The notes under the pieces: model-generated
What the model saw: only the letters and a program-made list of their open reading frames with translations
Told to the model about the DNA's origin: nothing
Databases searched by the model: none
Program-made: the position numbers and the translations under genes
Shown here: piece by piece, positions 25,175 through 34,010 of the stretch
Position numbering within the stretch: position 1 is the first letter of the stretch
Layout: the number at the start of each line of letters is the position of its first letter
Origin: a virus
IMG/VR virus record: IMGVR_UViG_3300028610_000341
Coordinates: 1-47,060 of that record
Reading direction: 5' to 3' (one strand)
DNA length: 47,060 nucleotides

Positions 25175-25293
25175 CGCATCCTCCGGTTGGTGTACACTCT
25201 AAATTTAACACCCCTGTCAAGTGCGTCCAGCATTTGTATCTGCCAGAACTGCAATTCGATGCCGAGGAACGCGGCAAACTCCACGAAGCTCAT
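25171..25293 (-). CDS. Small hypothetical protein (40 aa)
   Basis: It starts by ATGA overlap with the DUF5664 gene and ends by ATGA overlap with the next. The sequence is SFVEFAAFLGIELQFWQ, then IQMLDALDRGVKFRVYTNRRMR. The start looks like a short helix-rich peptide with a basic end. The double coupling is the main evidence that it is translated. Confidence 0.4.
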   Translation of the reverse strand: MSFVEFAAFLGIELQFWQIQMLDALDRGVKFRVYTNRRMR

Positions 25294-25967
25294 GGGGTCT
25301 TCTTCCAGAGCCGGAACATCTCGGCAGCGTTGCCCGGCATCGGCCGGTCGTCGACGAGCGTCCCCATCTCTTTCGCGTCCGCCCAGAGTGCGAGGCACGC
25401 CATCGCGTGACCGAGGTGAGGCACGCCGGAGTCAGCGTCCAACCACTCGCCGTCCCACACCGCCATGATGTGACGCATGGCAGCGTCGACGTACACGCTC
25501 GCGTAGATCTTCGTCTCGCGCCAGTTGTACGGACCGTACCCTAAGCTGCCGTCCTTCTTGATCGCCTCGAAGGCACCGTACCGCATGGCGAGAGCGATGT
25601 ACGTGATCGCGGTCGTCGGCACGACTGACAGTATCGGCACCTTGCTGACACCCATCGCGTGCTTCGGGTTCTCGCCGTCGCCCATCATCTGGTCCGTGAT
25701 CTTGTCGGCCGCCGCGCGCACTTCCGCGTTGCGCTTCTTCGCTTCCGCCACGCGGTACTCCTCCAGGAGCCCGTCCGTTGGCCGAGGGACTGGCGGCGCG
25801 CACATCACGCTGCAGTACCCGTGCCCTTCCCCGTCCACAACGTGAGGGCCGAAAGGCATTCGCTTGCTGCACCTCACGCACAGTGGTGTGCCCGGCTCGC
25901 CTACGTCCGGCGCCGTGCTGGGGACGTGCTCTGTTGGTTGTACGAAGTGTTCGTCCTGATCTCTCAT
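25290..25967 (-). CDS. DUF5664, dATP/dGTP diphosphohydrolase-like protein
   Basis: 225 aa, ATGA-coupled to the primase-helicase. The N-terminus carries a four-cysteine zinc site (LCVRCSKRMPF...GHGYCSVMC, about 32-60). The C-terminal half matches the DUF5664 signature: YGAFEAIKKDGSLGYGPYNWRETKIYASVYVDAAMRHIMAVWDGEWLDADSGVPHLGHAMACLALWAD. Family members hydrolyse purine deoxynucleotides and shape the dNTP pool. The zinc-site fusion is notable. Confidence 0.7.
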   Translation of the reverse strand: MRDQDEHFVQPTEHVPSTAPDVGEPGTPLCVRCSKRMPFGPHVVDGEGHGYCSVMCAPPVPRPTDGLLEEYRVAEAKKRNAEVRAAADKITDQMMGDGENPKHAMGVSKVPILSVVPTTAITYIALAMRYGAFEAIKKDGSLGYGPYNWRETKIYASVYVDAAMRHIMAVWDGEWLDADSGVPHLGHAMACLALWADAKEMGTLVDDRPMPGNAAEMFRLWKKTP

Positions 25968-28351
25968 AGTTGATCCTCCAGTGCAGTTGCAGGTAGAATG
26001 GTGACGGCGCGCAGTCCGGTGAATTGCACGCGGCGTGTCTTGTGGTGCTTCCTCTTGCTGTACTTCTTGGCGGTCAGCTTCGCGGACAGCTCTTTGGTCT
26101 TGCCGACCCACTCGCCGCGCTCGTTCGCCCACTCCGTCCACGACTGGTACAGCTCGCGAAGGTCGGACGTGTGCTCACCCTCCTCGCAGCACTCCTCGAT
26201 CCAACGACCGACCGGATCCTCATCCTCGAAGTAGTCGAGCGTCGCCTCCGCGATGACTGTCGGCTTGCCGAGTCCGTGCTGCTGCCAGTCCACGCACCCC
26301 TGGATCATCCATGCGAGGATGCCAGGGTACTCGGCGCGCAACTTCTCCGACAGCGTCGTGTCGATCTCTGCAGGCTCGACCACGAAGGGCACGAGGTGCA
26401 GGCGTCGCTTCATCGCTGCGTCAATGTTGCGGATCTCTGGCTTGTGGTTGCCGATGAACACGAGCGTGAACTGCGGCATGTAGGTGAAGAAATCCTGGCG
26501 CATGAACCGCGCAGTGATCTGGTCGCCGCCCGTCATCGCCTTCAGCCGCTGCTCGTCCCACCGTCGCCCGCTCTGCGTCTCGGACGCCGTGACCAACCGC
26601 GCGCCCACCAGCTTGGCAAGGTCGGCCGGGTGCTTGTCGGTGTTGCTGGAGGTGAAGGTGTCCATCGCTGCGGTCTGTGCGTACTCGTGGAGTATCGCGG
26701 TGACGGCGTTGAGGAACACGCCCTTCCCGTTCCCGCCCGGTCCCCAGATGAACGCGAGCATCTGTTCTTCAACGCTGCCGGTCAGTGCGTACCCGGCGAG
26801 GCGTTGCATGTAGAGCTGCAGGTCCAGGTCCCCGGCCGTCGCCTCGATCATGAAGCGGTCCCACTCGGGTGTCTTCATGTCGAAGTCCGGCGTGACTGAT
26901 GTGGTGCGTGAGCACATCGCGTCCGGGTCGTGCGGGTGCACGGACCCTTCCTTCAGCTCCACCATGCAGCCCGGCGTGTTGAGCACCCAGATGTCCGCGT
27001 CGAACGCGTCCGTGCGCGCGGTGATGCGCGGGTCGGACGTGAGGAATTGCAGCGCGGCGCGGTGTGTACCGGCGCTGCACATCTTCAACGCCTTCGCGAG
27101 GAAGTTGCGCTTCTCCGGTTCGGTCGCTCCCATCCGTGAGAGGATGACCGCCTGCCGCTGGAGCGTCCGGGACACCAGACTCTCCGCAAGCTTCTCGCCG
27201 TCCTTCACCCACGCCGATCCATCCCAGACGTACCACCTACCCTCCGCCGGAACGTACCGTATGTGCACGCCGTGCTCCTCCACGACCTTGTCCGCGATCC
27301 AGATGTCCGAGTACTGCTGCGGCCCCAGGTCTTCCTCGCGCTGTGCGTCCATCGCATCGAGCGCGTCAAACTCAAACTGTGCCGCGTTGAAGTCCGGGGA
27401 CGCCTGCTCCGTGAGCCAGGACCAACCGACAGAGAACGGTCCGTACATGCGCCGCCAGTCTTCGCGCGCCGTCTCGGGGTTACCCTCGACGCGGTCGCTG
27501 TCCGACCGGCCGCACCACTCGGCGAACACTTCGTATCCTTCCTCCTCATTCTCCCCGGCCGCCGCCTTGATGGCGCACCCCATCTTGATGTATGACTCGC
27601 GGTCCGGGAACAGGTCGTCGCTGTTCGGCGTGGCCTCGACCACCTGCTGCAGTGCCTCCAGGTCCGGGGCGAGCAAGTCCTGCTGCGGTTGATTGCCACG
27701 CTCGCGGATCGTGCCGTCCCCCACCCGCTTCACGTCGTACCCGTACGCTTCGGACAGGGCAGTGACGCGGTCGAAGAACGCTTCCACGTCCGCCTGCGTG
27801 ATCTGCACGAGGCCCTGCGGTCCGTGCTCTGCTATGTCCGTGTCCCACGAGTACCGTGAGCCGGACGGGTGCAGGCCGTGCACGAGGTACTGACGCCCAG
27901 CCCCTAGCACCTCCACGAGGTGGTCCGTCTCGCCGTCATTGATGACGAGCGCCATGCGCGCGAACGGCACGGCGGTCCTGTACATCAACAGTTGCTTGGG
28001 CGCGCGACCGACACGTGCCGGTGCTTCACCCAGCACCTCGCGCGCTATGCCCGCGACGAAGTTGCTGATGCGCTCGTCGAGTGAGTCGATGTCGACGCCG
28101 GGGTAGTACTCGGCGAGGATGCCGATGTTCGCGCCGTCCCGTGCCCATTGCGCTGTGTCCGCTTCGGACGCGACGTGCTTCAGCCAGCCGTACCCTCCCC
28201 ACGTTCCGTTGTCGTACTTGATGCCGGGCGTCTTGCCAAGCTGGGACGGTTGGATCCGTGAGGACGGGGCCAGTTGTGCCAGCGGTGGTATGACGCTCAC
28301 GAGCGGTAGGAAGCCGGACTCCCTGAGTCGTACTGCTTCGGGTTTGCTCAT
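25964..28351 (-). CDS. Primase-polymerase/SF3 helicase (P4/D5-like)
   Basis: 795 aa. ATG 28351 follows AGGAGACAC. The N-terminal domain is a bifunctional primase/polymerase: GVDIDSLD has the catalytic acidic pair (87 and 89), and LVEVLGAGRQYLVHGLHPSG holds the conserved His near 158-161. A D5-type middle leads to an SF3 helicase with Walker A IWGPGGNGKGVF (about 537-546), then ASETQSGRRWDEQRLKAMTGGDQITARFMRQ and LVFIGNHKPEIRNIDAAMKRRLHLVPF. It should prime and unwind at the fork with the neighbouring PolA-type polymerase. Confidence 0.9.
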   Translation of the reverse strand: MSKPEAVRLRESGFLPLVSVIPPLAQLAPSSRIQPSQLGKTPGIKYDNGTWGGYGWLKHVASEADTAQWARDGANIGILAEYYPGVDIDSLDERISNFVAGIAREVLGEAPARVGRAPKQLLMYRTAVPFARMALVINDGETDHLVEVLGAGRQYLVHGLHPSGSRYSWDTDIAEHGPQGLVQITQADVEAFFDRVTALSEAYGYDVKRVGDGTIRERGNQPQQDLLAPDLEALQQVVEATPNSDDLFPDRESYIKMGCAIKAAAGENEEEGYEVFAEWCGRSDSDRVEGNPETAREDWRRMYGPFSVGWSWLTEQASPDFNAAQFEFDALDAMDAQREEDLGPQQYSDIWIADKVVEEHGVHIRYVPAEGRWYVWDGSAWVKDGEKLAESLVSRTLQRQAVILSRMGATEPEKRNFLAKALKMCSAGTHRAALQFLTSDPRITARTDAFDADIWVLNTPGCMVELKEGSVHPHDPDAMCSRTTSVTPDFDMKTPEWDRFMIEATAGDLDLQLYMQRLAGYALTGSVEEQMLAFIWGPGGNGKGVFLNAVTAILHEYAQTAAMDTFTSSNTDKHPADLAKLVGARLVTASETQSGRRWDEQRLKAMTGGDQITARFMRQDFFTYMPQFTLVFIGNHKPEIRNIDAAMKRRLHLVPFVVEPAEIDTTLSEKLRAEYPGILAWMIQGCVDWQQHGLGKPTVIAEATLDYFEDEDPVGRWIEECCEEGEHTSDLRELYQSWTEWANERGEWVGKTKELSAKLTAKKYSKRKHHKTRRVQFTGLRAVTILPATALEDQL

Positions 28352-28358
28352 GTGTCTC

Positions 28359-29180
28359 CTATTTCTTGTAGCGTAGTGCGGTGAATGCCTCAACGCCGAC
28401 CGGGCAACCTTCCGCCCAGTCCGGTACGATCTCCATCAGTCGCGTGTAATCCTCCACACTACCGAAACTCTCGGGCGTCTCCGCGACAACTTCATCGTGC
28501 ACCGAGAGGATGTTGGTGTATCCCTTCGCTTCCGTGCGCAGCATCGCGCCCATCATCAAGTCCCGCGCGATGGCCTGCACGATGTTCTCCGTCCAGAGCC
28601 CGCCGTACGTGTGGCGCGTCTCCCACTTGCGTGACTGGCTGTTCACCTGCCAGTGGTACAGCGTGTTCTTCAGGTCCTTCCACGGCGTCTCTGTCATCTT
28701 GAAGAACGGCGCCGCATAGCAGAGCGGTCGCCCGCTCGGCAGGATGATCCAGAGGTACCCGCCCTTCATGAGGAAGCGGCACTTGTTCGTGCTGACAAGT
28801 CGGCCGGGCTTCTCCACGGCCAGCTCGGCCGCGTCGTTGTACGACTTCCACAGCTTGACGATCATCTGGTTGCGCGCGCGGTAGTTGTCCACCACTTCCT
28901 TCGCGCGGTCCAGATCGATGTCGACGCCGTACTGCTTCTTTGACTGGCGCTTGAACGTCTCGTGCCCCATCCCGAATCCGCACCCCAGGATCTGCGCCTT
29001 GCCTAGCTGGCGCTCGTCGCTGCCCTTCACGATGGTTGACGCGGGAACGCCATAGATGCGCGAGGCTGCTTCCTCATACACCTTCCCGCCGCTCGCGAAC
29101 AGTTGCAGCATGTCGGTCTGTCCGGCGAGCCACGCGGTGACGCGCGCCTCGATTGCCGCGAAGTCGCCGACGTACAGCAC
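28359..29180 (-). CDS. DNA polymerase I-type, C-terminal (palm/fingers) part after a frameshift
   Basis: 273 aa from GTG 29180. The matching frame stays open upstream to about 29210, where it lines up with the N-terminal part. Motif A is LYVGDFAAIEARVTAWLAG, motif B RQLGKAQILGCGFGMG and motif C ILSVHDEVVAE, so the catalytic acids (GDF, HDE) are intact. Skipping one G at about 29211 joins it to the 5' part and yields SSLL-RGHIRAPEGHVLYVGDF, the expected polymerase sequence. The whole would be about 675 aa. It ends 7 bases before the primase-helicase start. Confidence 0.85.
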   Translation of the reverse strand: MLYVGDFAAIEARVTAWLAGQTDMLQLFASGGKVYEEAASRIYGVPASTIVKGSDERQLGKAQILGCGFGMGHETFKRQSKKQYGVDIDLDRAKEVVDNYRARNQMIVKLWKSYNDAAELAVEKPGRLVSTNKCRFLMKGGYLWIILPSGRPLCYAAPFFKMTETPWKDLKNTLYHWQVNSQSRKWETRHTYGGLWTENIVQAIARDLMMGAMLRTEAKGYTNILSVHDEVVAETPESFGSVEDYTRLMEIVPDWAEGCPVGVEAFTALRYKK

Positions 29181-30387
29181 ATGACCCTCCGGCGCACGGA
29201 TGTGTCCGCGCCAGCAGGGACGACACCACCGCGAGGGGTGGGGCCACCATGTCGATCATGTCAAACTGCCCGGCCAGGATCCACTCGATGTACTCCTCCA
29301 CGTCCTTGACTTCACCGCGCGGGAAGTTGTGCGGCTGCAGAAGCTTCCCGGCCCAGCGGCCTGTGCCCGCGCCGTGGTAGAGCAGCAGGCCACGCGCTCG
29401 GGCATCCCTGCACGCCACCTGGAACATCTTGTCGAGCTTGGCAGTGCTGGAGCGTGCGCCTTCCGCGCGCGCCTCCAGTACGAGCCGTGCGTGACTGGGC
29501 AGCTCGCCCGCCAGCATGGATGTCACCGCGTCCTTCGCCACGCTCTCTGTATCCACTCCCTCGCCGCGTAGCCACTCGGCAAGGCGCGCGTGTTGTGTCA
29601 CGGCCGTCACGTCCCCGCCGGTAGCGGCGGCGATCACGCCGTTGATCTGCTCCAGCCCCTGGCGCACGATCCCCTGGCTCGCTCGCGCGAGCGGCAGGTC
29701 GAGCAGCACGCCGCGGTCGTTGATGCGCTGATCGAGCAGGTACACCTCACGCTCGTCGGCGCCGAGTTTGCGGAGCACCTTGCCAACCGCACGCTCGGCG
29801 CGCACGTCGTCGTTGCAGTAGCTGTACAGGTCCCTGTGCTTCGCCGGGTTGTCCGCCGCGTTCCACCAGACGATGTGGCCGCCCTTCTCCACCTTGCGGG
29901 GTCGGCACATGCGCATCATGAGCGCGTGCCCCTTCGTGTCCTTCTGGTGCTCGACCTTGAGCACCGTCGCGCACTGTCCCAGGTGGCGGGGCAGCGCCAT
30001 TGCCGCGGCGTCCGCGGCCGTGTCGTACCACTGCTCCAGCTCCACCGCGGGGAAGTCGTGCTTCGCCGTGCCGACGACGTTCCACATGATGCGCTCGAAC
30101 TGTGCGTTCCACGCGCGGATCGCTCCACCCATCTCAATGTGCATTCGCAGGGGTGCGGGGAGAGGTTGTCCGGGAATCCAGATCTCCGGCTCGTCGTCCC
30201 CTATCGCCCACGACATGCACCAGATGTCGGTGGTGGGATCTTCCGCGTACTTGTAGACTCCGCACAACGGCAGGTTGCACGTTGAGTACGTCTCGAAGTC
30301 AATGCTCGCTTCTACCACTGGCACCATCCTTTCGCTGATGTGCTTCAGCCCGTGGGCCTGACGGCCCCGATCTTTTGGTTCATTCAT
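29074..30387 (-). CDS. DNA polymerase I-type, N-terminal (3'-5' exonuclease) part, frame broken
   Basis: The open frame spans 437 aa, but real polymerase sequence ends near residue 392 (base 29212). The exonuclease motifs are SIDFETYS (Asp 30, Glu 32), AWNAQFERI, and YSYCNDD (Asp 194). The polymerase thumb has RINDRGVLLD and GTGRWAGKLLQPHNFPR. The tail after 392 is out of frame. The start is uncertain: ATG 30387 has no ribosome binding site and lies 6 nt after a T-loop hairpin, whereas GTG 30318 has AAAGGA 8 nt upstream and directly precedes the exonuclease domain. Confidence 0.85.
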   Translation of the reverse strand: MNEPKDRGRQAHGLKHISERMVPVVEASIDFETYSTCNLPLCGVYKYAEDPTTDIWCMSWAIGDDEPEIWIPGQPLPAPLRMHIEMGGAIRAWNAQFERIMWNVVGTAKHDFPAVELEQWYDTAADAAAMALPRHLGQCATVLKVEHQKDTKGHALMMRMCRPRKVEKGGHIVWWNAADNPAKHRDLYSYCNDDVRAERAVGKVLRKLGADEREVYLLDQRINDRGVLLDLPLARASQGIVRQGLEQINGVIAAATGGDVTAVTQHARLAEWLRGEGVDTESVAKDAVTSMLAGELPSHARLVLEARAEGARSSTAKLDKMFQVACRDARARGLLLYHGAGTGRWAGKLLQPHNFPRGEVKDVEEYIEWILAGQFDMIDMVAPPLAVVSSLLARTHPCAGGSCAVRRRLRGNRGARHRVARRTDRHAATVRERREGV

Positions 30388-30393
30388 AAGATG

Positions 30394-30418
30394 CGCCGGG
30401 GGGATCGAACCCCCGGCG
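30394..30418 (-). repeat. tRNA T-arm-like hairpin before the polymerase gene
   Basis: Minus-strand RNA: CGCCGGGGG, loop TTCGATC, CCCCCGGCG. This is 9 perfect base pairs closed by G-C around a canonical T-loop. It starts 7 nt after the stop of the DUF2815 gene. A C bulge on the 3' side and two weak pairs could extend it, echoing the early-operon cassettes, but the start-associated sequence is missing. A further hairpin GGGCC-GTCA-GGCCC (30354-30367) lies between it and the likely polymerase start. Confidence 0.7.
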
Positions 30419-30425
30419 ACTGATC

Positions 30426-31031
30426 CTACACGAGGTTGTCCAAGTCGACGGCTTCCTTCGCCAACTCCGCCTCGAACTCCACTTCGGCCGCGACGCGGTT
30501 GTCCAACCGCTCGCCGTCACCCATCTTCTGGATGTTGTTCAGCGCGAAGCTCACGCCCTTGTTCCCCTTGCGGTCATACGCGAAAGCGGTCAGGCTCGCA
30601 CGCACTCGCACGCCGGGGTAGATCTCGGACTCGTCCGTGATGATGGCCGCGCGCTCCGTCGCCGGGTCGGCGTAACGGGACACGACGCCGGGCTTCCGGT
30701 TCGTGCGCGCGTTGAGGAACACGCTCCCCGCCTTGTAACCCTTGCGCTCCGCGTCCTTACGGAACGGAAACTTCAGGTCGTCCATGCGCATCATCTCCTC
30801 GACCGCGCTGCCCCACTTCTCTTTCGCAGCGTACACGGCCGCCGTCTTCAGCGCGGACAGGTCCGCACCGGGATCGAACACGAACGCGCCGGAGTACTTC
30901 AGGTCTTCGCCCGCGCCTTCCTGCCCAGACTTCGGACCGGGGGCTGGCTTGAAGATGTGCGGGTACGACAGGGTGCACTCGGGGGTCATGACTCGCCGGG
31001 CTTCGGCGCTCTCTTGCTTTGCGTTGCTCAT
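30426..31031 (-). CDS. DUF2815 single-stranded DNA-binding protein
   Basis: 201 aa. The sequence MTPECTLSYPHIFKPAP, YSGAFVFDPGADLSALKTAAVYAAKEKWG, and FPFRKDAERKGYKAGSVFLNARTNRKPGVV are the pattern of DUF2815, a family of phage ssDNA-binding proteins. An acidic C-terminal tail (EFEAELAKEAVDLDNLV) is like those of SSBs that recruit partners. It lies between the DUF2800 nuclease and the polymerase, as these genes often do. Confidence 0.85.
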   Translation of the reverse strand: MSNAKQESAEARRVMTPECTLSYPHIFKPAPGPKSGQEGAGEDLKYSGAFVFDPGADLSALKTAAVYAAKEKWGSAVEEMMRMDDLKFPFRKDAERKGYKAGSVFLNARTNRKPGVVSRYADPATERAAIITDESEIYPGVRVRASLTAFAYDRKGNKGVSFALNNIQKMGDGERLDNRVAAEVEFEAELAKEAVDLDNLV

Positions 31032-31051
31032 TGACTGTTTCTCCTCGTTAC

Positions 31052-32293
31052 CTAGACTAGATCGTCCAGGTCAAGCTCGGCCTCAAACTCGGCAGGTCCG
31101 AGTAGTGCAGCCTCGCGTTTGTCCGACTCCCGCACCAGCGAGTAGCCAGAGGACGGCGCGTGTACCAAGTCCTTCGGCAGCGTGAGCTTGTCGCCACGCT
31201 TGCGCGTCCTGTTCAGCTTCTTCAGTGCGCCCTCCGCTTGCGCGGGACTCTTGATCTTTGGCACACTGTACCTCTCCTCGATGCCAAGCTCCGACATGCC
31301 TGCCAGGGCTTCGGCCTCGTTCTTCCACTTCCGGTTCGCACGCTTGGCGACCAGCTTCCAGCCGGGTACCTCCACCCCTGCCTCCAGGGTGCCGAACACA
31401 TACGCTCTTACATCCTTGAGCCACTGGTCAAGGATAGGCGCACCGTCGAGCACGTCGAGCAGTGTGGTCATTGGTAGCGTCTCCGGCCGGGGCGGCGCGT
31501 CCGGCATGACATCGAACTCGGACTGTGCTATGGACACAGACTCCGCCATCAGTGCGGGGCACACAGCGGACGCCTTGCAGAAGCGGCAGTGCGTCCCCGC
31601 GACAAGCGGGGCGTCAGGCTTCTGCGTTGCGCGTGCGTACTCCATCAGATCGATGGCGAAGTCCACCACGTCCATGTACGATACTTCCCACGAACGTATC
31701 GGACCGTCCGCGTGCGGAGCGCGGGGCTGCACGATGGTGATGCGCACCACCTTGATCTGCCCACGGAACTCCGGGTACTCTTTCTCGATGGCGAGCGCGG
31801 CACCCAGAGCATAGTACAGAAGCTGCGGGTTGTTCACCACGTCGACCACCACGCCCTGACCGAACTTCAGGTCGATGACTTCGAGCACGCCCGTCGTCTC
31901 GTCAAAGACAACGGCGTCCGCCGTGCCGAACATCGACGCGGGAGGTTTCAGGTCCATGAGGTTAAACTTCTTCTCGCACCAGAAGAAGGACCCCTCCGCG
32001 ATGGCGTTGTCCACGTAGTCGACGTACGTCTGCACGTGGTCCGCCATGTCCTGCGTCACCTCCACTCCCGCGATCACCTTGCCCACGAACGGACTGGTGT
32101 CGAAGTCCGCGCCGTCGTCCATGGAGAGGGCGGCCACCTCATGGGCGACCGTCCCTTCCAAGGCGTACGGGCTCGTGCTGTCAGGCATCCCGCTCGCGAA
32201 GTTGATCGAGCCGGGACACCCTATCCACCGTGACGCACCGGACGCGCCGAGGCGCGAGTGCTCGGTGGGTACGAGCTGCGTGCTGTCACTCAC
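31052..32293 (-). CDS. DUF2800, Cas4/RecB-like nuclease
   Basis: 413 aa. HSRLGASGASRWIGCPGSINFA starts the family motif. The PD-(D/E)xK core is VLEVIDLKFGQGVVVDV near residues 130-150, and QLLYYALGAAL follows. HCRFCKASAVCPAL (about 225-240) with the early Cys forms the probable iron-sulfur cluster of Cas4-like exonucleases. DUF2800 genes pair with DUF2815 in many phages. The acidic C-terminal end (EFEAELDLDDLV) closely resembles that of the DUF2815 protein next to it. Confidence 0.85.
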   Translation of the reverse strand: MSDSTQLVPTEHSRLGASGASRWIGCPGSINFASGMPDSTSPYALEGTVAHEVAALSMDDGADFDTSPFVGKVIAGVEVTQDMADHVQTYVDYVDNAIAEGSFFWCEKKFNLMDLKPPASMFGTADAVVFDETTGVLEVIDLKFGQGVVVDVVNNPQLLYYALGAALAIEKEYPEFRGQIKVVRITIVQPRAPHADGPIRSWEVSYMDVVDFAIDLMEYARATQKPDAPLVAGTHCRFCKASAVCPALMAESVSIAQSEFDVMPDAPPRPETLPMTTLLDVLDGAPILDQWLKDVRAYVFGTLEAGVEVPGWKLVAKRANRKWKNEAEALAGMSELGIEERYSVPKIKSPAQAEGALKKLNRTRKRGDKLTLPKDLVHAPSSGYSLVRESDKREAALLGPAEFEAELDLDDLV

Positions 32294-32757
32294 GAGAGCG
32301 ACGCCACGAACGCGAGCTGACCTTCGATTGGCAGGTCAGTGACGCGCTTCCCCGTCTTGCCACCCACTCCTGCGGCGGCCATGCGCTCCATGAGAGCGGG
32401 CGAACCGTTCGCCGCGAGGTACGTGTCCATCGCCGCGCGGATCTCTGCTGGCGTGGGTCCGTCGCCCGGTGCGGGGGCGTCCGGTGCGGGAGCCTCCGGT
32501 GCGGGAGCTTCGGCCGCTGCCTTCTCGGCCTCCTCCGCTCGCTTCTGCGCTGCCGTCTTGCGCGGCTTGCGCGGCTTCTTCGGCTTGTCGGCCACGGGCT
32601 CGGCCGGTGCGGGGGTGTCCGCGACGGGCTCGGACGGCGTCACGTCCACCGACACGGGCGGGGCCATGCCACTGTTCACCGCGAGGTAATCCGCGACCAG
32701 CTTGGCAACGAACCCGTTGTACTCGTCCAGTGACTCAAAGGTCATGTGAATCTGCAT
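32290..32757 (-). CDS. Hypothetical protein with Pro/Ala-rich linker
   Basis: 155 aa. The N-terminal part is QIHMTFESLDEYNGFVAKLV, then a long disordered stretch with repeats of APAPEAPAPDAPAPG and basic KPKKPRKPRKTAAQKRAEEAEKAAAEAP. The C-terminus is PTPAEIRAAMDTYLAANGSPALMERMAAAGVGGKTGKRVTDL, a small helical domain. It is TAATG-coupled to the helicase and ATGA-coupled to DUF2800, so it probably works in replication or recombination, perhaps as an adaptor. Confidence 0.6.
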   Translation of the reverse strand: MQIHMTFESLDEYNGFVAKLVADYLAVNSGMAPPVSVDVTPSEPVADTPAPAEPVADKPKKPRKPRKTAAQKRAEEAEKAAAEAPAPEAPAPDAPAPGDGPTPAEIRAAMDTYLAANGSPALMERMAAAGVGGKTGKRVTDLPIEGQLAFVASLS

Positions 32758-34010
32758 TACAATACCTCCTGTGTTTCGGGGAGAGTAGCCTCGATCATGT
32801 TCAGCTTGTTGACTAGCGATCTCTGCTGCTTCTCGTCCATGGTTCCGGGCAGGGAGAACACGCGCGCTCTGCACGCCAGTCCCTGTCCGATGCGGTGAAT
32901 GCGCTTCACCGCTTGGTGGTTGTCCATCGGTGCCCACATCTGCTCGACCAGTGCTACCTCATGCGCCGAGGTTAAGGTGATAGCGTGCCCGGCAGCTTGG
33001 AGCTGGCCCAGGAACACGCGGTAGTGTTCGTTCTCTTGAAACTCACGCTCGGCGATGGTGCGCTGCGTCTCGTTCAAGCTGCCGTCGTAACGCATGACGC
33101 CGAAGTCCTGCAGGTGCTCCTCCAGGTATGTCAGCACGTCGAGGTGGTACGCGAAGACCACGATCTTCTCGTACGCACCGTCCCGCAGCTCGTCCGCAAT
33201 GATCTCCGACACGAGCGGCGCCTTCACGTCGCCGAGGGTAGACCACATCGCCGCCTTCACCTCGTCGTGACCGAACACTTGCTGCAGCTTCGCGTCCCAC
33301 TCCAGCCCGGCCTCCCGCTCTTTGATGCGGCGGAAGTCTTCCGGCGACACGTTGAGCTGCACGTGGTCATAGCGCAGGGGCGGGAGCTGACTGCCCACCT
33401 CCGCCCAGTCACGCACCAACATCATGCGCGTGAGCAGGCCCTGCAGCTCGCGTTCGTTCCGCGAGCCAACAACCTTCGGGCCCCACCGTCCTTGCCGCAC
33501 CTTGCAGAAGCGCGCGTCGAACGAGTCCTTGCTGTCGACCCCCAGCTCTCGCAGGTAGTCCGGCCACACCGCGCGCAGTATCGGGTACAGCTCCCCCGGA
33601 TTGTTGGGCTCGGGTGTACCGGACAGTGCCCACACTTGGCGTGCAGTGTGTGCAGCGCCCAGCGATTCGCGGGTCCTGTCGGCCCCAAAATTCTTCGCGT
33701 AGTGCGCCTCGTCCAGGATCAACAGCTCGGCGGGCGCCAACAGCAGCGCGCGCTGAAACTCATTGTAGGAGAAGACGCGCATGTTCACGGCCGTGGCAGG
33801 CGCACCCCACTCCGCCCACGTGCGGCGCCACACTGGGCGCGCGCTCGCAGGACATACAATGATGGGGTGCGTGATACCCAGCTCAGTGGCGGCGACGACC
33901 GCTTGCACGGTCTTGCCGAGGCCGCAACCGTCCGCAAGGTACGCACGCGTGCGAGCCTTGAGCCAGTTGATGCCTTCGCGTTGAAAGGGGTAAAGTTTAA
34001 GAGGAGCCAG
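32757..34010 (-). CDS. SNF2-like DEAH helicase (probable CTG start)
   Basis: About 417 aa from CTG 34010. The start is KLYPFQREGINWLKARTRAYLADGCGLGKT, with the Q-like motif and P-loop (GLGKT about 30-34). DEAH is in LLILDEAHYAKNF, motif III GTPEPNNP, and motif VI KRIHRIGQG. The first standard start (GTG 33908) comes after the P-loop and would remove it. An in-frame TGA lies at 34013-34011, so the start must be between; GGAGG at 34017-34021 is 6 nt from CTG 34010. This is a helicase/translocase of the branch-migration type, coupled to the resolvase gene. Confidence 0.85.
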   Translation of the reverse strand: MAPLKLYPFQREGINWLKARTRAYLADGCGLGKTVQAVVAATELGITHPIIVCPASARPVWRRTWAEWGAPATAVNMRVFSYNEFQRALLLAPAELLILDEAHYAKNFGADRTRESLGAAHTARQVWALSGTPEPNNPGELYPILRAVWPDYLRELGVDSKDSFDARFCKVRQGRWGPKVVGSRNERELQGLLTRMMLVRDWAEVGSQLPPLRYDHVQLNVSPEDFRRIKEREAGLEWDAKLQQVFGHDEVKAAMWSTLGDVKAPLVSEIIADELRDGAYEKIVVFAYHLDVLTYLEEHLQDFGVMRYDGSLNETQRTIAEREFQENEHYRVFLGQLQAAGHAITLTSAHEVALVEQMWAPMDNHQAVKRIHRIGQGLACRARVFSLPGTMDEKQQRSLVNKLNMIEATLPETQEVL

